Shown in pieces: positions 5,401 through 10,706 of a DNA stretch of 10,706 nucleotides. The notes beneath the pieces are model-generated. The model ran no database searches and was not told the DNA's origin. It saw only the letters and a program-made list of their open reading frames with translations. This stretch comes from Lentisphaerota bacterium (GTDB lineage: Bacteria; Verrucomicrobiota; Kiritimatiellia; RFP12; UBA1067): the NCBI GenBank assembly GCA_022839525.1, contig JALHET010000046.1, forward strand, positions 1-10,706. The letters run 5' to 3'. The translations under genes were made by a program, and so were the position numbers. Each line of letters opens with the position of its first letter. Within the stretch, counting starts at the first letter, position 1.

Positions 5401-6215
5401 TCAACACCACCCCCCCTCCTGCGAAACTCGGCATCCTCTGCGATATGGACGGCGTGATCTACCACGGGAACCAGATCCTTCCCGGCACGCTTGATTTCAT
5501 CGCGTGGCTGCGATCCGCCCACATTCCCTTTCTTTTCCTCACGAACAGCAGCGAGCGCTCCCCGCGCGAACTCAGCGAGAAACTGCACCGCATGGGCGTC
5601 GACATCGAGGAGCCCCACTTCTACACCAGCGCCATGGCAACCGCCGCTTTCCTCGCCTCGCAGAGCCCCGGCGGCAGCGCCTATGTCATCGGCCAGCCGG
5701 GCCTGATCAATGCGCTCTACGACGCGGGATTCTCAACGAACGACGTGAACCCGGATTATGTGGTCGTGGGCGAAACGCCCATGTACACCTACGAGACCAT
5801 CAAGAAAGCCGTCAGCTTGGTGCGCAAAGGCGCAAAACTGATCGGCACCAACCCCGACCTGACTGGCCCGAGCGAGGACGGCGTCATCCCCGCCTGCGGC
5901 GCGCTGGTGGCTCCCATCGAACTGGCCACCGGTGTGAAGGCCTACTTTGTGGGCAAGCCCAACCCGCTGATGATGCGTACCGGCCTTCGGCTCCTGAGCT
6001 GCACCCGCGAAGCCGCCCTTGTCGTCGGCGACCGCATGGACACCGACATCATCGCCGGCATCGAGTCCGGCATCGGGACCGTGCTGGTGCTCTCCGGGGT
6101 CACCCGGCGCGAGGACCTCGCACGCTTCGGCTTCCGCCCCAACCATGTCCTCGAACATGTCGGACAACTCCCCGGCCTGTTTGGAACCTTTGCGCCTTGC
6201 CCCGCTACCGCTTAG
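5397..6215 (+). CDS. HAD-superfamily IIA phosphatase, NagD/phosphoglycolate-phosphatase-like
   Basis: 272 residues from the ATG at 5397, which overlaps the mtnN stop and follows AGGAG by 5 bases. Motif I DMDGVIYHG (D16 nucleophile, D18 acid/base), motif II LTNSS (T49), motif III GKPNP (K187) and motif IV GDRMDTD (211-217; D212 and D217 for Mg2+) are all present in order. The large C2-type cap between motifs II and III, including DYVVVGE and IGTNPD, is that of the NagD/PGP/AraL group. These cytosolic enzymes dephosphorylate small molecules such as sugar phosphates, nucleotides, phosphoglycolate or side products; the exact substrate cannot be read from sequence. Coupling to mtnN hints at a sugar or nucleoside-derived phosphate, or simple metabolite repair. 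The stop (TAG, 6213-6215) overlaps the stop of the convergent DUF1080 gene. Confidence 0.9.
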   Translation: MINTTPPPAKLGILCDMDGVIYHGNQILPGTLDFIAWLRSAHIPFLFLTNSSERSPRELSEKLHRMGVDIEEPHFYTSAMATAAFLASQSPGGSAYVIGQPGLINALYDAGFSTNDVNPDYVVVGETPMYTYETIKKAVSLVRKGAKLIGTNPDLTGPSEDGVIPACGALVAPIELATGVKAYFVGKPNPLMMRTGLRLLSCTREAALVVGDRMDTDIIAGIESGIGTVLVLSGVTRREDLARFGFRPNHVLEHVGQLPGLFGTFAPCPATA

Positions 6216-6949
6216 TCCAGAACCTTGATCTTGATGTTGCGGTACGAGACGCGGTCGCTGTGGTCCTGCAGAAGGATATGCCCCGAAACCTGCTCGCCCC
6301 AGTTCGGGTATTTGCTGAACTTGCTCTGGGCAACCTCGTTGCGGAAGGCCTCCGAACCGCGCTCGAACGCCAGCACTTTCTCCCCGTTGAGCCAATGCTC
6401 AACCGACTTGCCCTTGCAGACGATCATCGCGGTATTCCACTCGCCCACCGGCTTGGGGTGCGCGTTGACCGCCGGCATCACATCATAGAACGAGGCGACC
6501 TTGCGGTTCCCGTCGCGACCTTTCGTTGCATCCGGATGAGCCGCATCCAACACCTGATACTCCAGCGTCGTACCGTCATTCACTTTCGGATCGAAAAGGT
6601 ATTTGATCCCGCTGTTCGCCGCCGGCGTCAGCCGGAAATCGACCTTCAGGATAAAGGAAGAAAACGTTTCCTTCGTGATAATGTCCCCCGCGCCGCCGCC
6701 CGCATTTTTGGGGAGAACCGTCAGCACGCCGTCCGCGATTTCCCAGCCCTTCGCGGGAAAAGGCTCCTGCTTCTTGGTACACCAGCCCTCGCCGGTCTGG
6801 CCGTCCCACAACAGCCTCCAGCCCTCCTGCTTTTCCCGCGCGGTCAGCGTGTTTGGCGGCACACAACCTCCCGCCGCACAACAGGCACTTTCACCCGACA
6901 CCCCGGCCACCGCCAAAGCCAATCCCAATAAAAGACACATGCGCTTCAT
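6212..6949 (-). CDS. Secreted DUF1080 (3-keto-disaccharide hydrolase-like) protein
   Basis: 245 residues from the ATG at 6949, chosen because AGGGGGA lies just upstream; an extended N-terminus to 7018 would place charged residues before the signal peptide. The N-terminal segment MKRM plus the hydrophobic run LLLGLALAVAG is a signal peptide, with cleavage near residues 19-26. A cysteine-rich CCAAGGC (23-29) follows; C23 lacks a canonical lipobox. The DUF1080/PF06439 domain then spans nearly the whole mature protein: LTAREKQEGWRLLWDG, the PAANSGIKYLF strand, LEYQVLD, HPDATKGRDGNR, PVGEWNTAMIV, VEHWLNGEKV, GHILLQDH and the final RNIKIKVL. The fold is a concanavalin/GH16-like jelly roll, and some members act on 3-keto glycosides. 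Such genes are abundant in Planctomycetota, Verrucomicrobiota and Kiritimatiellota. It lies 74 bp after walJ; whether it is co-transcribed is open. Confidence 0.9.
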   Translation of the reverse strand: MKRMCLLLGLALAVAGVSGESACCAAGGCVPPNTLTAREKQEGWRLLWDGQTGEGWCTKKQEPFPAKGWEIADGVLTVLPKNAGGGAGDIITKETFSSFILKVDFRLTPAANSGIKYLFDPKVNDGTTLEYQVLDAAHPDATKGRDGNRKVASFYDVMPAVNAHPKPVGEWNTAMIVCKGKSVEHWLNGEKVLAFERGSEAFRNEVAQSKFSKYPNWGEQVSGHILLQDHSDRVSYRNIKIKVLD

Positions 6950-7023
6950 CTTGTCCCCCTTTTTTCCCGCAGGGTTACGGCGCACTCTTCCGTCTCTCCC
7001 GCGCTTCACGGTTAACACGACAC

Positions 7024-7800
7024 CTAAAACACAAACCGTTCGCCCACCCGGGTTTGGCTTGTCACCTCAACCCGGACATCCTCGCGCCCCGCCTCCCTCA
7101 ACGCCCGCCTCATCGTGTTGAAGGCCAGCGCGGGCGTGTTGCACTCTTCGCTCAAGTGCGCCAGAAACAGGGTGTGCAACTGTTCCGAAAGCGCGGATTT
7201 CATCAGTGCCGCCGCATCGTCGTTCGACAGGTGCCCGCTACGCCCAGCGATGCGCGTTTTCAGCGGCCAGGCGCGCGCGGACTGCATCAGCATGTCCGTG
7301 TCGTGATTGCTCTCCAGCACCGCGGCGTGACACTGACCGAGCTTAACCCTCACCAAAGGCGTGGCTTGCCCCAGATCCGTCACCACGCATAACCGCGCCG
7401 AACCGTCGTCGAAAACAAAGCCGACCGGATCGGAGGCGTCGTGAGTCACCGAGAAAGCCTCGACGTTCAGTCCGCCGATCTCAAACGTGGAAGACGTCTC
7501 GAAAATTTCCCACGCGGGCTCCCGCATGCGAAACTCCCGCTCGATCCCGGCGGCTGTGCCCTCATTCGCAAAAAGACGCACAGGAAACTTGCGGCTGAAT
7601 ACGTCGATGCCGCGGCAATGGTCGGTGTGGTCGTGCGTGAATACGACCGCCGCGATGGACTCGGGCGCAACCCCCGCCTCGTTCAGGCGGGCAACCGTCT
7701 CGCGTGAGGACAAACCCGCGTCGACCAGCAGAGAGGTGCCCCCGCCGGACACATAAATACAGTTCCCTTTGCTCCCGCTCGCCAAGACACAGACTTCCAT
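7024..7800 (-). CDS. walJ: WalJ/YycJ-type metallo-beta-lactamase-fold hydrolase
   Basis: 258 residues. The opening LASGSKGNCIYV (6-17) and LLVDAGLSSRE (24-34) are the signature of the YycJ/WalJ group of MBL-fold proteins, with the metal site THDHTDH (55-61; H56, H58, D60, H61). Later landmarks are FSVTHDASDPVGF, VVTDLG, LESNHDTDML, SGHLSN and LAHLSEECN, in the family order. Members bind two metal ions and are reported as DNA-acting exonuclease-like enzymes in some Firmicutes, where walJ belongs to the walRK operon; a role in DNA metabolism is known there only. Here there is no walRK. The gene follows the DHODH-like gene by 29 bp with GGGGGGCGGAG directly before the ATG, so it is most likely the third gene of the argG operon. 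Confidence 0.88.
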   Translation of the reverse strand: MEVCVLASGSKGNCIYVSGGGTSLLVDAGLSSRETVARLNEAGVAPESIAAVVFTHDHTDHCRGIDVFSRKFPVRLFANEGTAAGIEREFRMREPAWEIFETSSTFEIGGLNVEAFSVTHDASDPVGFVFDDGSARLCVVTDLGQATPLVRVKLGQCHAAVLESNHDTDMLMQSARAWPLKTRIAGRSGHLSNDDAAALMKSALSEQLHTLFLAHLSEECNTPALAFNTMRRALREAGREDVRVEVTSQTRVGERFVF

Positions 7801-7829
7801 CTCCGCCCCCCTAAACCACAGCCCGATCC

Positions 7830-8819
7830 CTACTCGATCTGCCCAGCGGTTCTCACATACTGCGCCCGCTCAAAACCCTGCCCGTCGCGCAAATCGGTCT
7901 CGCGGAGCTTGCCGCGGAAATCGGACAGGGTCTGATATCCTTTCCGGCCCATCCAAGCCTTCAGGCCGTCAAGGATCTCGCGGATGACGGAAAAATCATT
8001 GCGGAGATGAAGCACCGAACAGATGCACCCCACATCCGCACCAACCAACAGCGCCTTCACCAACTCGTCACCCGAATGGATCCCGCCGCTGACCGCAAGG
8101 CTGCAACGAACCCAATCGCGCAACACAGCCGTCCACCTCAACTGGGAGTGCAACACCTTGGGAGAGGAGTAATTGGTCGAAAAGAAGATCGCCTCCTTCT
8201 CGATATCCACATCGGTCTGAAGAAACCGGTTGAAGAGCACGAGCCCTTTCACACCCATCGCGTCAAGCATCCGCGCAAACGGCAGCAGGGTCGTGTAGTG
8301 CCGACTCAGTTTCGCGGACACCGGCAACTTGACCTCGGCCAGCACCGCTCTGACCAGATCCAGACGCCGGGCTTCGACCCGGTCGGCCGTTTCGTCCGGG
8401 TCGACCGGCATGTGGTAGAGATTCAACTCCAGCGCGTCCGCGCCCGCGCGCTCAATCTTTCTGGCATAGGAGACCCACTTCGAAGCCTCCACACAGTTGA
8501 CGCTGGCGATGATCGGGATCTTCACGCGCTTGCGCATGGCGACGATTTTGTCGAGGTACGCCTCGGGGCCGAGCTGTCCCGGCAAGTCCGCCCTGAGATA
8601 CTCCATCGCCGCCCCGCTCGTGTCCCCCTCCAACGCCGCAACCATGCCCGACACGTCATCGCGGATCTGTTCCTCGAAGATCGACTTCATCACCACGGCA
8701 GCCGCCCCGGCCTGCTCCAGCGCCGCGACCGATTCGACATCGTTGGTGAACGGCCCCGAACTGACGGCCAGCGGGCTTTTCAGCTCCAGCCCCAGATAGG
8801 AGGTTTTCAGATTCGCCAT
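7830..8819 (-). CDS. Dihydroorotate dehydrogenase-like FMN TIM-barrel protein (function unknown)
   Basis: 329 residues from the ATG at 8819, which follows GAGGTG by about 4 bases; an ATG at 8831 that overlaps the argG stop has no ribosome-binding site. The start LKTSYLGLELKSPLAVSSGPFT, then GAAAVVMKSIFEEQI, IPIIASVNCVEASKWVSYAR, GADALELNLYHMP, PVSAKLSRHYT, LVLFNRF and the FMN-phosphate type turn AVSGGIHSGDELVKALLVGADV match the DHODH-like protein family (PRK07565 type), not PyrD itself. The catalytic loop of true dihydroorotate dehydrogenases (NxSCPN) is replaced by LYHMPVDPDE, so a pyrimidine role is unlikely on sequence grounds. The real substrate of this family is not known to me. It is packed directly behind argG (9-bp gap) and 29 bp before walJ. 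Confidence 0.87.
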   Translation of the reverse strand: MANLKTSYLGLELKSPLAVSSGPFTNDVESVAALEQAGAAAVVMKSIFEEQIRDDVSGMVAALEGDTSGAAMEYLRADLPGQLGPEAYLDKIVAMRKRVKIPIIASVNCVEASKWVSYARKIERAGADALELNLYHMPVDPDETADRVEARRLDLVRAVLAEVKLPVSAKLSRHYTTLLPFARMLDAMGVKGLVLFNRFLQTDVDIEKEAIFFSTNYSSPKVLHSQLRWTAVLRDWVRCSLAVSGGIHSGDELVKALLVGADVGCICSVLHLRNDFSVIREILDGLKAWMGRKGYQTLSDFRGKLRETDLRDGQGFERAQYVRTAGQIE

Positions 8820-8827
8820 GCGGCACC

Positions 8828-10069
8828 TCATTTGGAAACGATCTGCCCGGCCCGAGCCAACATACGCGCCTCGACGCTCTGAATCTCGGCGAACCCCTGC
8901 GAACTGACCGGATTGAGGCCGTCGCTGGCCTCCATCGAGGAGTCGGCCTCATTGTAAATCGACGCCTTGCACCCCGTGAGCGCGTTGAAAAAGATATTGC
9001 CTTTGTACAGCCCCGCCTGAACGGTTCCCGAAGCATGTTTCGCGAACACGCCGATCGCGGCGCGCGCGGCCTGCGTCGCCGGATCAAAGTAGCGCCCGTC
9101 ATAGATCTGATCCGCCACCAGCTTGGACAGCTGGCCGAAGAGCAGGCCTGCGCGGCGATCCATCGTGGCCTGATACACATAGCGCAGGCAGGCGCCCAGC
9201 ACTTCCATGCCCGGCGCCTCGTACACGCCGCGGCTCTTGGTGCCGATGATGCGGTTCTCAAGCGCGTGCTTCATGCCGACGCCGTTGCGGCCCGCCAGCT
9301 TGTTCGCGAGCAGCATCGCCTCGAGCGGCGTCACATCCTTGCCGTTGATCTGCACCGCGCGGCCCTTCTCAAAGCGCACCGTGAATTTCTCAACCTTGCC
9401 GGGCGCCTGCTGAGGCCACACGCCCATCGTGGGCTCGACGATCAGCATCGACGTCCCCATGCTCTCGAGGTCTTCCGCCTCGTGCGAGAGCCCGGCGAGG
9501 TTGGCGTCCGTGGAATACTTCTTCTTCGCGCCCACAAACGCCTGGATACCGTGTCTCGCGAGAAACTCGACCATCTGCGTGCGGCCCGGAAACTTCTTGA
9601 GCAGCTCCGCGTCGCGCCACGGCGAGTAGACCTTCATGGCCGGAGCCAGCACATTGGTGTAGCGCTCGAAACGCATCTGGTCGTTGCCGCGGCCAGTCGC
9701 GCCGTGCACCAACACGGTGCAGCCGCGCTTCTTCATCTCGGGAATCAGGCCGCGCACCGTCACCGCGCGCGCGATACCGGTGGAGTTCCAATACCCGCCG
9801 TCGTACATCGCCTGCGCCTCGATGACCTGAAAGCACGCCTCGGCCATCGCGTCCTTGAGATTCACGATCACGGTGTCCACGCCGCACGGCGCCATGCGTT
9901 TCCTGATGTCGTTGATATTCTTCTCGTCGGGCTGTCCGAGGTCAGCCGAGAAAGCGACCACGTTCACCCCCTCCTCGACCATCACTTTCGCGATCGTGCG
10001 GCTGTCCAGCCCGCCCGACACGCACGCGCCCACCGTCTTGCCCTTCAGATCCGCCAATGTCATCGCCAT
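8828..10069 (-). CDS. argG: Argininosuccinate synthase
   Basis: 413 residues. The enzyme joins citrulline and aspartate with ATP to argininosuccinate in arginine biosynthesis. The ATP-pyrophosphatase P-loop SGGLDS is at 18-23, followed by FSADLGQPDE, GATGRGNDQMRFE, KYSTDANLAGLSHEAEDLE and NRIIGTKSRGVYEAPG, typical of the family. The segment order and wording resemble the E. coli-type (longer) ArgG more than the common shorter type. The ATG at 10069 (next in-frame ATG 10063) is preceded by TAGGAG 9 bases upstream. It starts a minus-strand cluster with the DHODH-like and walJ genes. No argH or other arg genes are in the window. It is divergent from the toxin-antitoxin pair, sharing a 162-bp intergenic region. 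Confidence 0.96.
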   Translation of the reverse strand: MAMTLADLKGKTVGACVSGGLDSRTIAKVMVEEGVNVVAFSADLGQPDEKNINDIRKRMAPCGVDTVIVNLKDAMAEACFQVIEAQAMYDGGYWNSTGIARAVTVRGLIPEMKKRGCTVLVHGATGRGNDQMRFERYTNVLAPAMKVYSPWRDAELLKKFPGRTQMVEFLARHGIQAFVGAKKKYSTDANLAGLSHEAEDLESMGTSMLIVEPTMGVWPQQAPGKVEKFTVRFEKGRAVQINGKDVTPLEAMLLANKLAGRNGVGMKHALENRIIGTKSRGVYEAPGMEVLGACLRYVYQATMDRRAGLLFGQLSKLVADQIYDGRYFDPATQAARAAIGVFAKHASGTVQAGLYKGNIFFNALTGCKASIYNEADSSMEASDGLNPVSSQGFAEIQSVEARMLARAGQIVSK

Positions 10070-10103
10070 TTCGACAATCTCCTAAGAATTGGGAAGTGAT
10101 TTA

Positions 10104-10132
10104 AGAGTACCGCCTCCCCGGCCCGAAATCAA
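10104..10132 (-). promoter_or_regulatory. Possible argG promoter with tandem TTGATTTC elements
   Basis: On the minus strand, TTGATT (complement of 10127-10132), a 17-bp spacer and TACTCT (complement of 10104-10109, only 3/6) give a weak sigma70-like promoter about 35 bp upstream of argG. The same 8-mer TTGATTTC occurs a second time 18 bp further upstream (complement of 10143-10150), so the pair could instead be a regulator site. No classic ARG box was recognised. Confidence 0.25.
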
Positions 10133-10181
10133 TCCAAACCGCGAAATCAAAAGAACACACAAAAAGATGATTGACGGCAGG

Positions 10182-10221
10182 CTATCGATCATGGAACAGT
10201 ATACGCGAACCTGATCGATAG
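10182..10221. promoter_or_regulatory. Inverted-repeat operator of the toxin-antitoxin operon
   Basis: CTATCGATCA (10182-10191) is repeated as a perfect inverted copy TGATCGATAG (10212-10221) with a 20-bp centre. The dyad axis falls exactly on the palindrome GTATAC (10199-10204), so the symmetry is real over both arms and centre. The site ends 10 bp before the antitoxin GTG and overlaps its Shine-Dalgarno region. A site of this layout is what autoregulating antitoxin dimers, with or without toxin, bind. A TTGACG (10171-10176) just upstream could be a -35 box, but no matching -10 was found. Confidence 0.6.
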
Positions 10222-10231
10222 GAGAATCGTT

Positions 10232-10438
10232 GTGCATTCTGTCACATTGTCACCCAAATATCAAGTCGTTATACCGCTTCCGGTTCGGCGCGCGATGCGC
10301 CTTCGCCCGGGACAGAAGATGCGGGTCGTTGAATACGAGGGGCGTATCGAGTTGATTCCCGATCGAGACATCGCCGATCTGCGAGGTTTTCTGAAAGGGA
10401 TAGACACCGATTTCGAGAGGGAGGAGGACCGGGTATGA
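10232..10438 (+). CDS. vapB: AbrB/MazE-type antitoxin (VapB-like)
   Basis: 68 residues from a GTG at 10232 with AGGAG 7 bases upstream. The N-terminal half is a swapped-hairpin AbrB/SpoVT domain: VTLSPKYQVVIPLPVRRAMRL (from residue 4), then the GQKMRVVEYEGRIELIP strand pair (about 27-43). The short acidic tail (about 44-68, ending DTDFEREEDRV) is the usual toxin-binding part. Such antitoxins bind DNA as dimers and repress their own operon, which fits the inverted repeat immediately upstream. The stop overlaps the toxin start by ATGA (10435-10438), so the pair is translationally coupled. Confidence 0.88.
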   Translation: MHSVTLSPKYQVVIPLPVRRAMRLRPGQKMRVVEYEGRIELIPDRDIADLRGFLKGIDTDFEREEDRV

Positions 10439-10706
10439 ACCTCGTGGATTCCTCCGCATGGCTGGAGTACTTCACCGACGGCCCGAACACGAAGCACTTT
10501 GCGCCAGTGGTGAAGATTCCGGATCAACTGGTCGTTCCCTCTATCACTCTGTACGAAGTCTGCAAGGTTGTCCTGCGAGAGTCGGACGAGAACAACGCGC
10601 TTCAAGCCTGCGCAGCCATGCGGAAGGGGCAGGTGATTCCCCTTGATGCGAAGCTGGCGATAGCAGCCTGCAAGTTGAGTCTGCTTCATCGGTTGCCGAT
10701 GGCTGA
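10435..10706 (+). CDS. vapC: VapC-type PIN-domain toxin (cut by the window end)
   Basis: The first 90 residues of a PIN-domain ribonuclease; the C-terminus lies outside. It begins MNLVDSSAWLEYF with D5, the first acidic metal ligand. E41 in SITLYEVCK is the second, D71 follows in VIPLDAKLAIAA, and the sequence ends at LPMA followed by an incomplete GA- codon, where the next conserved Asp is expected. PIN toxins cleave RNA, often tRNA or rRNA, with Mg2+ and are held inactive by the cognate antitoxin. The ATG follows AGGAGG (10422-10427) by 7 bases and overlaps the antitoxin stop. Intactness of the toxin cannot be judged here. Confidence 0.88.
   Translation, partial: MNLVDSSAWLEYFTDGPNTKHFAPVVKIPDQLVVPSITLYEVCKVVLRESDENNALQACAAMRKGQVIPLDAKLAIAACKLSLLHRLPMA

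Noticed and set aside
5504..6931. A 475-codon plus-strand open frame running across the HAD gene and the antisense of the DUF1080 gene
   Set aside because: The translation is Arg/His/Pro-rich with no domain pattern and crosses two well-supported genes; it is a GC-rich frame shadow.
6958..6975. CCCGCAGGG with a neighbouring T-run as a terminator between walJ and the DUF1080 gene
   Set aside because: On the plus strand the T-run precedes the stem and on the minus strand it becomes an A-run, and the stem is only 3 bp, so the order is wrong for intrinsic termination of either strand.
7830..8819. Annotation of the DHODH-like gene as pyrD
   Set aside because: The catalytic NxSCPN loop is missing and the sequence follows the DHODH-like family instead.
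9035..10099. A 354-codon plus-strand frame antisense to argG
   Set aside because: It is the complement shadow of a strongly recognised argG; composition is His/Arg-rich and no family is recognisable.

Overview
This is a GC-rich bacterial window carrying twelve convincing protein-coding genes, two of them cut by the window edges. No rRNA, tRNA, CRISPR array, insertion sequence or phage gene was seen. A DUF1080 (3-keto-disaccharide hydrolase-like) secreted protein, a NIF3/YqfO-like mini-protein and a WalJ-type metallohydrolase would fit a member of the PVC superphylum (Kiritimatiellota, Verrucomicrobiota or a relative). That placement is an inference from gene content, not a proof.

Left part (1-2878): a partial DtxR/MntR-family metal-dependent repressor reads leftward. 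Divergent from it is a ferrous-iron import operon, feoB followed by feoA, with an ATGA start/stop overlap. The 264 bp between the regulator and feoB hold a good sigma70-type promoter, a 6-bp-arm dyad, a 22-bp-phased direct repeat and a possible 15-codon leader ORF that overlaps the feoB start.

Middle (2914-4504, minus strand): an apparent operon of a tandem-receiver response regulator (second receiver degenerate), nrdR (ribonucleotide reductase repressor) and a stand-alone NIF3/YqfO-like domain protein. It runs convergently towards feoA. A 170-bp divergent promoter region separates it from a plus-strand pair, mtnN (MTA/SAH nucleosidase) and a NagD-like HAD phosphatase (4675-6215), which overlap by 4 bp.

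Right-centre (6212-10069, minus strand): argG (argininosuccinate synthase), a dihydroorotate-dehydrogenase-like protein without the classical catalytic loop, a WalJ/YycJ-type MBL hydrolase and a secreted DUF1080 protein. The first three are tightly packed and the fourth follows after 74 bp. The DUF1080 stop codon overlaps the stop codon of the HAD gene coming from the other side, so no terminator fits between them.

Right end (10182-10706): a type II toxin-antitoxin module, AbrB/MazE-like antitoxin followed by a VapC-type PIN toxin (cut by the window end), sits behind a perfect 10-bp inverted repeat centred on GTATAC. This is a strong candidate autoregulatory operator. It lies in the intergenic region shared with the argG promoter.

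Most of the window is ordinary housekeeping. The points most worth following are the metal-regulated feo control region with its possible leaderless leader ORF, the REC/pseudo-REC protein placed in front of nrdR, the DHODH-like enzyme of unknown function locked to argG, and the toxin-antitoxin operator. I do not see a clearly new multi-gene defence or mobile system.
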